Assembly: GCA_028278525.1 (NCBI GenBank) | Contig: JANQEE010000013.1 | Span: 124,001 to 188,000, forward strand | DNA from: Minwuiaceae bacterium | GTDB lineage: Bacteria > Pseudomonadota > Alphaproteobacteria > Minwuiales > Minwuiaceae | Direction: 5' to 3' | DNA: 64,000 nucleotides | Part shown: piece by piece, positions 41,096 through 50,138 of the stretch | Numbering within the stretch: position 1 is the stretch's first letter | Layout of the letters: each line of letters begins with the position of its first letter | Made by a program: the position numbers and the translations under genes | The notes under the pieces: model-generated | Databases searched by the model: none | What the model saw: only the letters and a program-made list of their open reading frames with translations | What the model was told of the DNA's origin: nothing

Positions 41096-41485
41096 ATGCG
41101 TCCTAACCGCGGGTTTCTAATGATTCTCACCATCCTCGTCGTCGGCACCGGCCCCGCCTTCGCGGCGGACGATACGGCGCGCGGCAAGAAGGTGTTCAAC
41201 AAATGCAAGGCCTGCCACACCCTCGACGCAGGCAAGCACCGCGTCGGTCCAAGCCTCGACGGTGTGATCGGTCGCACCGCCGGCACCGCGCCCGGTTATA
41301 AGTATTCGAAGGCAATGAAGGCCTACGGCGACTCCGGTATCATCTGGTCCGCCGAGACGCTGAACGTCTACCTGGAAAATCCGAGGAAAGTGGTCAAGGG
41401 CACCAAGATGGCCTTTCCGGGCCTCAAGAAGCCGCAGGACCGTCTCGATCTGATCGCCTATCTCAATCAGAGTGCGGCCGAATAG
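41096..41485 (+). CDS. Class I cytochrome c (c2/c550-like)
   Basis: 129 residues with a signal peptide (about 1-23). One haem site CKACH near 36-40 and Met axial ligand in GTKMAFPGL near 101-109. A soluble periplasmic electron carrier. ATG 41096 follows GGAGAG. Its neighbours are the TRAP operon and a convergent phosphoesterase; its redox partner is not indicated, though the dehydrogenases of this window would need one. Confidence 0.93.
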   Translation: MRPNRGFLMILTILVVGTGPAFAADDTARGKKVFNKCKACHTLDAGKHRVGPSLDGVIGRTAGTAPGYKYSKAMKAYGDSGIIWSAETLNVYLENPRKVVKGTKMAFPGLKKPQDRLDLIAYLNQSAAE

Positions 41486-41570
41486 GGAACGCGACCCCAA
41501 CCGCTCAATCCCGCAAGGGCAAGCCTTCAAGGCGCGGACAAATACCGCGCCGGCCAAGGCAAATCCGATG

Positions 41571-42542
41571 TCACCGGCAGTCTCGCCGCAGCCGGTGTCC
41601 GCCGACCAGCGTCTTTACGGCGAATGGCGCCTTCTGGTCATCCGGCAGAACGGTAATTTCCACGGCATCGATCACCAACCCGTCGCCGGGCGCGTTCAGG
41701 CGCCAGAGATTGCGGGCAACGCGGCCACCGAACCTTTTGTCAAGGCAGTACGGGCTGGTGTCGCCATGCATCAACAGCACCGGCTTGCGGAATGCCGCGG
41801 CATGGCGAACCAACCGGTCCCGGAACCGGGCGAAGCCGTCGCAGAGAACGCGGATCTCGGCACTGCACGGCGTCGCCAGGGCGGCCTTGGTGATATCGGC
41901 TTGCATCGCGATGACCACTGCCGCCGAGCCGGCCTCTTCCGCCGCGTCGAACGTGGCGGCAAGCCACTCCAGGTTGGCCTGATCCCGCGCGTCGACCAGG
42001 TCCAGCGCCGTCTCCACATCGTCCAGCAGGATCTCGTCGCGGCCGTTGTTGGTACCGACCACATGCACGGTGGCGAAGGTAACGCCACCCGTCGTCCATC
42101 GCGCATTTTCCGTCCACTCCGGCTGTCGGGCGTAAGCCGATCCGGCCGGCAGAGCGGGCGGCTTACTAAAAAACAGCCGGCGCAGATAGTCCAGACGCTC
42201 CAGCTCCGGCATGGGCTCAGTGAGCGACGACCGATCGCAATCGGTCCAGTCGTTGTCCCCGGGGGTGTAGAACACCGGGCCCGTATACAGGCTGTAAATC
42301 TCGTCCCGGCGCTGCGTCAGCAGCTTGTCGGAACAACTCAGGCCGCCGGACTTGATATCGCCGAGATGGATGACGAACGGCGGCTGCCTGTCGCGAATTG
42401 CCGGCGCGATGATCGCTTCCACCGTCTTCTCCTGCGCTTCGTCATACGGCAGGTCGCCAATTGCCACGAACGTAAGCGGCTCAGCCATGGCCGGCATGAC
42501 GGCCGTCACGCCGACCGCGGCCGCGAACAGGAAACCCCGCAT
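41571..42542 (-). CDS. Exported calcineurin-like metallophosphoesterase
   Basis: 323 residues with a signal peptide (about 1-20). Metal-site strings are AIGDLPYDEA (usually D-x-H), HLGDIKSGG, TPGDNDWTDC and LLMHGDTSPY. This is the standard set of the family, with a Leu in place of the first His ligand. A periplasmic phosphatase or nuclease of unknown substrate. It lies 13 bases after the AlkC-like gene on the same strand. Confidence 0.83.
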   Translation of the reverse strand: MRGFLFAAAVGVTAVMPAMAEPLTFVAIGDLPYDEAQEKTVEAIIAPAIRDRQPPFVIHLGDIKSGGLSCSDKLLTQRRDEIYSLYTGPVFYTPGDNDWTDCDRSSLTEPMPELERLDYLRRLFFSKPPALPAGSAYARQPEWTENARWTTGGVTFATVHVVGTNNGRDEILLDDVETALDLVDARDQANLEWLAATFDAAEEAGSAAVVIAMQADITKAALATPCSAEIRVLCDGFARFRDRLVRHAAAFRKPVLLMHGDTSPYCLDKRFGGRVARNLWRLNAPGDGLVIDAVEITVLPDDQKAPFAVKTLVGGHRLRRDCR

Positions 42543-42555
42543 TGCTCCCCCTTTT

Positions 42556-43674
42556 TCAGCAGATCAGTTCGAACGCGGCCCGGCCGACGCTTGTACCGTT
42601 GACCGTCACCTCAACCTCGTGTGTACCCGGGTAGTATTGCCGGGTCGTGATCTTACGGAACGAGTGGCGTTTGTTCAGGGTGATCGCTTCGCCGGCGTCC
42701 AGCCGCAGAGTCTTCAGCTTGAAGACCTTCGGCGTCGTCCCGCCGTTCGCCTTGCGGTGGTGCACTGCATAGTCGATCACCAGGTCCTGCGCCGCCCTGG
42801 CCGTCGATTCCAGGCGAAACGCGACGTCGATACTGCCGCCTACCTCGATCGTGCCCGGCGTCACCTGCAGCGCCTGCATCCGAACCTTCGGGTTGGCGTC
42901 GAAACCGAGCAGCTTCAGCGCGGCAGGATGGCCTTTCTTTATCAGTGTCCGTGTCGCATGGCGGATGATCCAGTCGCGCTCCTTACTCGCGTCTTTGCGC
43001 CAGTTCGTGCAGACCTCGACCACTAGGTCGGGATGGTCCTTGGAGATGTCGTTCAGGTGGTTGGCGACCGACCGCCTGACATACTCCGACGGATCGTCCT
43101 TCAACCGCTCCAGCAGCGCCAGACCGGGTGTCGGATCGGCCTGGAACGCCTTCAGCCGGATCCCCCAGGGCAGCAGCGGGCGGGTGCCTTCCGATACGAG
43201 CCGCCGAATATGTTCGCTGTCGTCCATCGTCCAGTCTTCCATGCGCCGCAAGGTCATGTCGGTGTGTTGGATCAGAAACGGCCGGATCGCGAACTCCGCC
43301 GAAAACAGGTGGGTGATTTGCGGCAACGCGTCCAACGAGGGTTCGGGATGATCCACGCCGTACAGCCCGACGAAATCGGTCATCGGCCAGGCCGCGAAGC
43401 CACCAAGGGCGTCGTCCGGGTCCCGCGCCGGCCAAACCGCTGCCGCCTTTACGATGACTTCCAGGGCCGAAGGATAAGCGTCCGGCAAATGTCGCCGCAA
43501 AACGGCGGCGATCCGCACCACCCGGTCCTTCAGTTCCAGGCCGTCCAGGTTTTCGCTGGCATCGCCGACGAACCGCGTCTCGTCCAACGCCGGATAGACT
43601 CCCCCGAACGTCGACGCGATTTTGCCGATCACGTCCCGGCTCAACCCATCCTTCATCGGCATCGCGCACATCAT
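42556..43674 (-). CDS. alkC: AlkC-like DNA glycosylase with C-terminal Ig-like domain
   Basis: About 372 residues. HEAT-like repeats (to about 260) include FSAEFAIRPFL near 113-123, with the Glu used by AlkC, and SEYVRRSVANHLNDISKDHP near 188-207. The last 110 residues are beta-rich (GGSIDVAFRLES, HEVEVTVNG) and fit the Ig-like domain found in some AlkC proteins. AlkC removes 3-methyladenine and 3-methylcytosine. The start is uncertain: ATG 43674 (MMCAMPMKDG) or the downstream in-frame ATG codons; none has a strong ribosome site. Confidence 0.82.
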   Translation of the reverse strand: MMCAMPMKDGLSRDVIGKIASTFGGVYPALDETRFVGDASENLDGLELKDRVVRIAAVLRRHLPDAYPSALEVIVKAAAVWPARDPDDALGGFAAWPMTDFVGLYGVDHPEPSLDALPQITHLFSAEFAIRPFLIQHTDMTLRRMEDWTMDDSEHIRRLVSEGTRPLLPWGIRLKAFQADPTPGLALLERLKDDPSEYVRRSVANHLNDISKDHPDLVVEVCTNWRKDASKERDWIIRHATRTLIKKGHPAALKLLGFDANPKVRMQALQVTPGTIEVGGSIDVAFRLESTARAAQDLVIDYAVHHRKANGGTTPKVFKLKTLRLDAGEAITLNKRHSFRKITTRQYYPGTHEVEVTVNGTSVGRAAFELIC

Positions 43675-43765
43675 GCGGTTGTAAGTTTTTCCGCCGGCCA
43701 AGACCAGCCGAAACCGGCGGAATTGGCCGCTGGCAGCCGCCAAAAACCGCGTTATGCTTGCCCCC

Positions 43766-44746
43766 ATGAAAACAGCGTTCGTAACAGGCGGCACCGGTTT
43801 TCTCGGCCTCAATCTGGTGGAACAGCTCACCGCCCGGGGTTGGCGTGTCGTTGCCCTGCATCGCCCAACATCCGCAACCGGCCGGTTGGAGGAATTCAGC
43901 CCAGATCTCGTCGAAGGCGACATCACCGACCCCGAATCGCTGAAGAACGCGATCCCGCGCGGCACGGATGCCGTATTCCACATAGCAGCCAATACCTCGA
44001 TCTGGTCGAAGCACAAAGACCGGCAGGAACGCGAGAACGTGCGCGGCACGATCAACATGCTGGCCGCCGCCCGGAGCGCCGGCGCCAAGCGCTTCGTGCA
44101 TACTTCCACCTGGAACACCTACGGCCTGGAGCATCGGGAAATTACCGAGGCCACACCGCAGAACGGCGGCACTCACTGGATCAACTACAACCGGACCAAG
44201 TTTCTGGCGGAGGAAGCGGTTCGCCTCGCCGCGGCGGACGGCCTGGATGCGGTGATCCTGAACCCGTCGCACATCATCGGCCGCTACGACACCAACAACT
44301 GGGCCCGCATGATCCTGATGGTCGCCAAACATCGTCTGCCCGGCATCCCGCCCGGCTCCGGCAGTTTCTGCCATGGCGAGGCGGTCGCCCTCGCCCATAT
44401 CGCGGCGGCGGAACAGGGTAAGACGGGAGAGAATTATCTGCTCGGCGGTGCCGACGCCAGCTTCGTCGAGGTGATCCACGAGATCGGCGACCTGACCGGC
44501 GAAGAGGTGCCGGATAAGCCGGTCTCGGCCTGGGCGCTCCGCTTTGCGGCACGCACCATCGTGACCGCCTCCGCCCTCACCGGCCGCGAACCCAATGTCA
44601 CGCCTGAAGGCGTCGCCATGGTGCTGGAACATCCGCGCATCGTGTCCGACAAGGCGGAGCGCGAACTCGGCTACAAGCCCGCGTCGCTGCGCGCCATGCT
44701 GGAAGACGCGCACGGCTGGTTGAAGGCCGAAGGGCTTTTGAATTAG
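43766..44746 (+). CDS. NAD-dependent epimerase/dehydratase family protein
   Basis: 326 residues, extended SDR fold. TGGTGFLG at 6-13, the catalytic region TSTWNTYG near 114-121, and a Y-x3-K in YNRTK near 148-152. Resembles dihydroflavonol-reductase-type or sterol-dehydrogenase-type enzymes. An earlier in-frame ATG at 43754 is possible; no ribosome site is clear for either. TTATGCT eight bases before the ATG could be a -10 box, which would make the message almost leaderless; this is speculative. Substrate unknown. Confidence 0.85.
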   Translation: MKTAFVTGGTGFLGLNLVEQLTARGWRVVALHRPTSATGRLEEFSPDLVEGDITDPESLKNAIPRGTDAVFHIAANTSIWSKHKDRQERENVRGTINMLAAARSAGAKRFVHTSTWNTYGLEHREITEATPQNGGTHWINYNRTKFLAEEAVRLAAADGLDAVILNPSHIIGRYDTNNWARMILMVAKHRLPGIPPGSGSFCHGEAVALAHIAAAEQGKTGENYLLGGADASFVEVIHEIGDLTGEEVPDKPVSAWALRFAARTIVTASALTGREPNVTPEGVAMVLEHPRIVSDKAERELGYKPASLRAMLEDAHGWLKAEGLLN

Positions 44747-44807
44747 GCCGGAACGGCTTATATATGCGGGCGTGCCGTGCAAGCGGCCCCGCCATCCGAG
44801 AGACCTC

Positions 44808-46166
44808 ATGCCGGATCCGAAAGCCGCCCAACAGAAGGCCCTCAACCTGCTCGACGACGTGATCGGCCGCGCCCGCAAGGCCGGCGCCGACGCTGCCGAT
44901 ACGGTGATGTTCGAGAGCGTGTCGCTCGGCGTCTCCTGCCGCATGGGCGAGCCCGAGGATGTCGAGCGGTCGGAGAGCAACGACCTCGGCCTGCGTGTCC
45001 TGGTCGGCAAGCGGCAGGCGTTCGTCTCGTCGACCGACACGTCGGCAGACATGCTCGACGAACTGGTTTCCCGCGCCCTCGACATGGCCAAGCTGGCGCC
45101 GGAGGATCCCCATTGCGGCCTCGCCGACACCGACCTGCTGGCGAGCGGTCTGGCGGACCTGGATCTGTTCGACGCGGCGGAGCCGGACACCGACGCGCTG
45201 ATGGCGCGCGCCAAGACGGCGGAAGACGCCGGCCGCGCGGTAAAGGGCGTCACCAATTCCGAAGGCGGCGGCGCCAGTTGGGGCAGTTCCACCGTTGCGC
45301 TCGCCACCTCGGGCGGTTTCGCCGGCGCTTATTCCGGCACCAGCCACGGTGTCTCCTGCTCGGTCGTGGCCGGGGACGGCGACACCGGGATGGAACGGGA
45401 CTACGATTTTTCCTCCAGCCGCTTCCTGGCTGACCTGGAGGGCGCGGCCGAGATCGGCCGCCGGGCCGGCGAACGCTGCGTCAAACGGCTCAACCCACGC
45501 AAGGTCAAAACCGCCCAGGTGCCGGTGATCTACGACCCGCGTGTCGCCGGCGGCCTGGTCGGCCATCTTGCCGGCGCGATCAACGGCCAGTCCGTCGCCC
45601 GCGGCACCAGCTTCCTGAAAGACTCGATGGGCAAGCAGATCTTCGCAGACGGCATCACCATCACCGACGACCCGCACCGCAAACGCGGCCTGAAGTCGAA
45701 ACCGGTCGACGGCGAAGGCGTCGCCAATCGCCGCTTTGACCTGATCGCCGATGGCCGCCTGACCACCTGGCTGCTGGACACCGCCTCGGCCAGCCAGCTT
45801 GGCCTGAAATCCACCGGACACGCCGCGCGGGGCACGGCCTCGCCGCCGTCGCCCTCGACCAGCAATCTCTACATGGCCGCCGGCGCGCAGAGCCCCGAAG
45901 AGCTGATGGCGGACATCAAGTCCGGCTTCTACATCACCGAGCTGATCGGTTTCGGCATCAGCATGGTGACCGGCGATTACAGCCGTGGCGCCGCCGGCTT
46001 CTGGATCGAGGACGGCCAGATCGCCTATCCGGTCTCGGAGCTGACCGTCGCCGGCAATCTCAAGGACATGTTCCGCGAGATTACCCCCGCCAACGACCTG
46101 GAATTCCGCCGCGGCACCGATGCGCCGACCCTTCGCGTCGACGGCATGACGGTGGCCGGCACTTGA
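44808..46166 (+). CDS. pmbA: PmbA/TldE metalloprotease-related protein
   Basis: 452 residues, the usual length. Typical strings are RMGEPEDVERSESNDLGLRV near 46-65, PVIYDPRVAGGLVGHLAGAI, GVANRRFDLI, and TSNLYMAAG near 353-361. As in TldE there is no HExxH; the active metal site is in its partner TldD, which is not in this window. The pair degrades unfolded peptides and matures some modified peptides. ATG 44808 follows GAGAG. Its end overlaps the next gene's TTG start. Confidence 0.92.
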   Translation: MPDPKAAQQKALNLLDDVIGRARKAGADAADTVMFESVSLGVSCRMGEPEDVERSESNDLGLRVLVGKRQAFVSSTDTSADMLDELVSRALDMAKLAPEDPHCGLADTDLLASGLADLDLFDAAEPDTDALMARAKTAEDAGRAVKGVTNSEGGGASWGSSTVALATSGGFAGAYSGTSHGVSCSVVAGDGDTGMERDYDFSSSRFLADLEGAAEIGRRAGERCVKRLNPRKVKTAQVPVIYDPRVAGGLVGHLAGAINGQSVARGTSFLKDSMGKQIFADGITITDDPHRKRGLKSKPVDGEGVANRRFDLIADGRLTTWLLDTASASQLGLKSTGHAARGTASPPSPSTSNLYMAAGAQSPEELMADIKSGFYITELIGFGISMVTGDYSRGAAGFWIEDGQIAYPVSELTVAGNLKDMFREITPANDLEFRRGTDAPTLRVDGMTVAGT

Positions 46167-46954
46167 CCGTTCGCCCCAAGGATCTTCACGAAGACCACGT
46201 CCTGCTTTGCGCCGCCGCCCGCGAAGCGGGCGCCCTGGCGCTCGACTATTTCAACAATGGCGTGGATTCCTGGGACAAGGAAAGCGACGGCAGCCCGGTC
46301 AGCGAAGCCGACTTGGCCGTGGACGCCCTGCTGCGGCAGCGCCTGACGGATTCCCGTCCCGATTACGGCTGGCTGTCGGAGGAAACGGAAGACGACCCCG
46401 CCCGCCTCACGCGGAAACGGGTCTGGATCGTCGACCCGATCGACGGCACACGCGCTTTCTTGAAAAACGTACCGGAATTCACCGTCTGCGCCGCGCTGGT
46501 CGAGGACGGGATCTCTATTGCCGGCGTTGTCTTCAACCCGGCCAAGAACGAATTCTTCGAAGCGACGCTGGGCGGCGGTGCCCGCCTCAATGGCGAGCCG
46601 ATCGCGCCGACGGACGAGGGCGATCTCGGCAAGGCCCACTACCTTGCCTCCCGACGCACGCTGGAGTACCAGAACTGGCCGCGCCCGGCGAGCCACATTA
46701 AAAGCACCTGGATGAACTCGATTGCCTACCGCATGGTGCTGGTGGCGGCAGGCCGCTTCGACGCCGCCTTCTCGCTTACCGGTAAAAGCGACTGGGACAT
46801 CGCTGCGGCGGACCTGATTGTCCAGGAAGCCGGCGGCTGCAACACCACGCTGGCCGGCGACAGTTTCGTCTACAACCAATCGGAACCGCGTCACCCCAAC
46901 GTCGTCACCTGCGGCCCCGCTCTGCACGGGCCGCTGATCGAGCTTTTAGGCTAA
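46163..46954 (+). CDS. Inositol monophosphatase/3'(2'),5'-bisphosphate nucleotidase (CysQ-like)
   Basis: 263 residues. Metal-site motifs WLSEE near 72-76, WIVDPIDGTRAF near 90-101 and SDWDIAAADLIVQEAGG near 210-226 identify the family. CysQ-type enzymes remove 3'-phosphate from PAP in sulfate assimilation; an inositol or fructose bisphosphate role is also possible. It starts with TTG overlapping the pmbA stop (TTGA). A long hairpin follows 30 bases after its stop. Confidence 0.85.
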   Translation: MTVRPKDLHEDHVLLCAAAREAGALALDYFNNGVDSWDKESDGSPVSEADLAVDALLRQRLTDSRPDYGWLSEETEDDPARLTRKRVWIVDPIDGTRAFLKNVPEFTVCAALVEDGISIAGVVFNPAKNEFFEATLGGGARLNGEPIAPTDEGDLGKAHYLASRRTLEYQNWPRPASHIKSTWMNSIAYRMVLVAAGRFDAAFSLTGKSDWDIAAADLIVQEAGGCNTTLAGDSFVYNQSEPRHPNVVTCGPALHGPLIELLG

Positions 46955-46984
46955 GCGCGAGCCAGACCGGCCCGCTCTCCTGTC

Positions 46985-47025
46985 GATTCCTCTGTTTGGG
47001 CCGGCTTGGCCCAAACAGAGGAATC
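46985..47025. terminator. Long perfect hairpin between convergent genes
   Basis: An 18-bp perfect stem (GATTCCTCTGTTTGGGCC and its complement) with a five-base loop GGCTT, ending one base before the convergent SMP-30 stop. Probably a two-way terminator or a remnant of a mobile repeat. No T-run on either side. Confidence 0.65.
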
Positions 47026-47026
47026 C

Positions 47027-47905
47027 CTACCCCGCGAAGCGGGGCTCGGGAATCCCTTTCGCGCCCGTTCCATGGACCGCATACAGACAACCGGCCAGCG
47101 GGTTGTCGCTGGCGTCCAGGCCATGCGTCCGGCTGATCGAGGTGACGTAGATGATGTCCAGGTTCGGCCCGCCGAACATCACGCTGCTCGGATGCGGCGT
47201 CGGCATGTCGATCACCATCTCGGGTTTGCCGTCGGGCGCGAACCGCCCGATCTGTCCGCTCCGGACCAGCGCGCTCCAGACATAGCCGTCCGCGTCGACC
47301 GTCGCTCCGTCCGGCGCCGTTTGCATTCGCTCAGTGCTGACGAACAGGCGTTTGTTGGAAATCGCGCCGGTGTCCTGGTCGTAGTCGTAGGCCGAAATCG
47401 CCCGCCGCGCACTGTCCGAGAAATAGAAAGTGCCGCCGTCCGGGCTGAAGCAGGGGCCGTTGGAAACGATGACGTCGGTCTCCAGCGTCTCGACGGTCAG
47501 GTCCGGGTTCAGCCGATACAGCGATCCCAGCCCCTGATCCCTGATCTCCCGCGACATGGTGCCGGCGATGAACCGGCCTTTGCGGTCGACCTTGCCGTCG
47601 TTGAACCGCGTGCGCGGCTCGTCCGATTCCGGATCGGCGATCAGCGTTGCCTCGCTTTTGTCGAAGTCGAAGAAATGAAAGCCGTTCTCCAGGGCCAGCA
47701 CGGCACCGCCCTGTTCCCGCAGTGCCATGGAGCCGATCTGGCCTGGCACCGGCCAATCACGCCGCTCCCCGCTTGCCGGATCCAACCGGTGGATCACGCA
47801 GCCCATGGAATCGACCCAGTACAGGACCTTATCGAACGGGTCCCACAGCGGCCCCTCGCCCAACTCGTCCCGCGTATCGCCGATCCGTTCGATCTTGATG
47901 CTCAT
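47027..47905 (-). CDS. SMP-30/gluconolactonase family protein
   Basis: 292 residues, six-bladed propeller. Motifs: EGPLWDP near 17-23 (metal Glu), RFNDGKVDRKGRFIAGTMS near 99-117, SNGPCFSPDG near 148-157 and DGATVDADGYVWSAL near 198-212 (metal Asp). It hydrolyses a sugar lactone. It starts four bases after the stop of the molybdopterin oxidoreductase gene on the same strand, thus probably one operon. Confidence 0.9.
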   Translation of the reverse strand: MSIKIERIGDTRDELGEGPLWDPFDKVLYWVDSMGCVIHRLDPASGERRDWPVPGQIGSMALREQGGAVLALENGFHFFDFDKSEATLIADPESDEPRTRFNDGKVDRKGRFIAGTMSREIRDQGLGSLYRLNPDLTVETLETDVIVSNGPCFSPDGGTFYFSDSARRAISAYDYDQDTGAISNKRLFVSTERMQTAPDGATVDADGYVWSALVRSGQIGRFAPDGKPEMVIDMPTPHPSSVMFGGPNLDIIYVTSISRTHGLDASDNPLAGCLYAVHGTGAKGIPEPRFAG

Positions 47906-47909
47906 GATA

Positions 47910-49991
47910 TCAGGCCGCCTTTACCCAGATCCGGCTGTCGTGATAGCAGGCGCCGCCGACCGGCGCGCCCGGATCGGCGCCGGTCAGGGCGTTAATACCG
48001 ATACCTTCTTCAAAAGCGTGGTTCGGCCAGATACTTTCCACGATCACCACACCGCGGCGTAAGCCGTCGAACAGTTCCGCGTGCAGCAGCACCGTGCCGC
48101 GCTCGTTGCCGAGCCGCACTTTGTCGCCGTCGGCGACGCCGAGGTCTGCCGCGTCCTGCGGATGGATCTTCGCCTTCGGCCGCTGCTCCCGCTTGATCGA
48201 AGTCGGCGTCTCCGTGAAGCTCGAATTCAGGTAGTTCCTCGCTGGAGACGTGGCCAGCCGGAAAGGCATCGCCTCGGTTGCTTCCTCGATCCCGTTCCAG
48301 TGGTCCGGCAGGCGCGGCATGCTGGCCGGCGCGCCATCGGGCCCGAAACCGTGCGGCCTCGGCGCCGACCAGTCCGGCTTGAAGCGGAACTTGCCGTCCG
48401 GGTTGGCGAAACCGTTCAGGTAATGCGCCGTCTCGAAATCCGGCTGCACATCGATCCAGCGCGATGTCTTCAAGGTTTCCACGTCCGGCCAGCCGGACAC
48501 CTTCAGCGTGTGATCGATCAACTCCCAGGGCGTCATGTCGAAACCCGGATGTTCGGCGCCGAGCCGCTTGGCCAGGCCGACGATCACGTCGTGGTTGGAG
48601 CGGCACTCGCCCGGCGCTTCGATGATCTTCGGCCCCAGCAGGATATGCTGATGGCCGCCGCCCTGATAGACGTCGTCATGCTCCAGGAACATGGTCGCCG
48701 GCAGCACGATGTCGGCCATCTTCGCCGTCTCGGTCATGAACTGCTCGTGCACGCAGGTGAACAGGTCCTCGCGCGCGAAGCCCGGATGCACTTGGTTCAG
48801 ATCCGGGGCGATCATCATCGGATTGGTGTTCTGGATTAACAGGCCGGTCACCGGCGGCCCGTCGCCCAGGTCGCTCTTGTCGCCCATCAGCACCGCGCCG
48901 ATCCGCGCCTGGTCGAACACGCGGACCGACGGGTCGCGCACGTCCTGGCCCTCGATCAGGCTCTTGTCCCAGTGGTAGATCGCGCCGTTGTTGTGGAACG
49001 CGCCGCCACCTTCGTTAAGCCAGGCGCCCGTCACCGCCGGAATGCAGCTTGCCGCATGCATGTTGATCGCGCCGTTCCGGTTGCGCGTGAAGCCGTAGCC
49101 CAACCGGAAGAAGCTGCGCGGTGTATTGCCGATCATCGTCGCGAAGGTCTCGATTTCCTCCGCCGGCACCCCGGTGATCGCCTCCGCCCACTGTGGCGTC
49201 TTGTCTTTCAGGTGCGCTTCCAGTTCGCGCGGACAGTCGGTGTATTTCTCCAGGTAGTCCCAATTGGCGTGGCCATCCCGGAACAGCACATGCATCACTG
49301 CGCAGGCGAGCGCCCCGTCGGTGCCGGGGCGCACGATGATCGCCATGTCGGCTTGGTCGCAGGTCGCGTTGCGGTAGGCGTCGATCGCCACGATCTTCGC
49401 GCCGCGGTTCTTGCGCGCCTTGATCGCGTGCGTCATCACGTTGACCTGGGTATTGACCGGGTTGGTGCCCCAGATGATCACCAGGTCGGAAACCGCCATC
49501 TCCCGCGGGTCGGCGCCGGCCAGCTTACCCGTGCCGGCGATGAAGCCGGCAAACGCCAGGGCCGTGCAGACCGTCGAATGCTGGCCGGAATACTTCTTGG
49601 CGTGGCGTAGGCGGTTGATGCCGTCACGCATCACCAGACCCATGGTGCCGGCATAGAAATACGGCCAGATTGTCTCTGAGCCGTGCTTTTGCTCGGCCTT
49701 CAGAAAGGCCTCCGCCACCTCGTCCAGCGCATCGTCCCAGCCGACCGGCGCGAATTCCCCGCTTCCCTTCGCTCCCGTGCGCCTGAGCGGCCGCATCAGC
49801 CGATCCGGGTGATGGACCCGCTCGGCATAGCGCGCGACCTTGGCGCAGATCACGCCGTCGGTGTAGCTGTTGTCCTTCGCGCCACGCAGGCGCCCGACCT
49901 TTTCCGGGCTTAAAACCTCGACTTCCAATGCACATGTGCTTGGACAATCGTGCGGACAGGCGCTATAGGCAATCTGAGGCGCGGCGGACAC
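47910..49991 (-). CDS. Molybdopterin oxidoreductase (DMSO reductase superfamily)
   Basis: 693 residues. The N-terminal [4Fe-4S] site is CPHDCPSTC near 12-20 with the fourth Cys in GVICAK near 48-53. Further conserved strings are GTNPVNTQVN and FTRNRNGAINMH. There is no Tat signal, so it is cytoplasmic. GTG 49991 is chosen because AAGGAG precedes it; the upstream open frame is cysteine- and proline-rich and unlike the family. The partner lactonase gene suggests a sugar or aldehyde pathway, but the substrate is unknown. Related to biotin sulfoxide reductase and formate dehydrogenase-like proteins. Confidence 0.88.
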   Translation of the reverse strand: MSAAPQIAYSACPHDCPSTCALEVEVLSPEKVGRLRGAKDNSYTDGVICAKVARYAERVHHPDRLMRPLRRTGAKGSGEFAPVGWDDALDEVAEAFLKAEQKHGSETIWPYFYAGTMGLVMRDGINRLRHAKKYSGQHSTVCTALAFAGFIAGTGKLAGADPREMAVSDLVIIWGTNPVNTQVNVMTHAIKARKNRGAKIVAIDAYRNATCDQADMAIIVRPGTDGALACAVMHVLFRDGHANWDYLEKYTDCPRELEAHLKDKTPQWAEAITGVPAEEIETFATMIGNTPRSFFRLGYGFTRNRNGAINMHAASCIPAVTGAWLNEGGGAFHNNGAIYHWDKSLIEGQDVRDPSVRVFDQARIGAVLMGDKSDLGDGPPVTGLLIQNTNPMMIAPDLNQVHPGFAREDLFTCVHEQFMTETAKMADIVLPATMFLEHDDVYQGGGHQHILLGPKIIEAPGECRSNHDVIVGLAKRLGAEHPGFDMTPWELIDHTLKVSGWPDVETLKTSRWIDVQPDFETAHYLNGFANPDGKFRFKPDWSAPRPHGFGPDGAPASMPRLPDHWNGIEEATEAMPFRLATSPARNYLNSSFTETPTSIKREQRPKAKIHPQDAADLGVADGDKVRLGNERGTVLLHAELFDGLRRGVVIVESIWPNHAFEEGIGINALTGADPGAPVGGACYHDSRIWVKAA

Positions 49992-50138
49992 GGTCAACTC
50001 CTTGCAGATCCCGGGCGCCGCAGGATACGCGCAGCATGGAAATGCGGCAACCGGCCGCCATGCGGCGCTCATCGCAACACTCGCCAAATGTACTCGTCGT
50101 GTTAGATTAACCGCAGTTTTCCGCGATTCGAGCTGAAT

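Noticed and set aside
42983-45307. 774-codon minus-strand frame
   Set aside because: It overlaps the AlkC-like gene in another frame and the epimerase and pmbA genes on the opposite strand, all with clear motifs.
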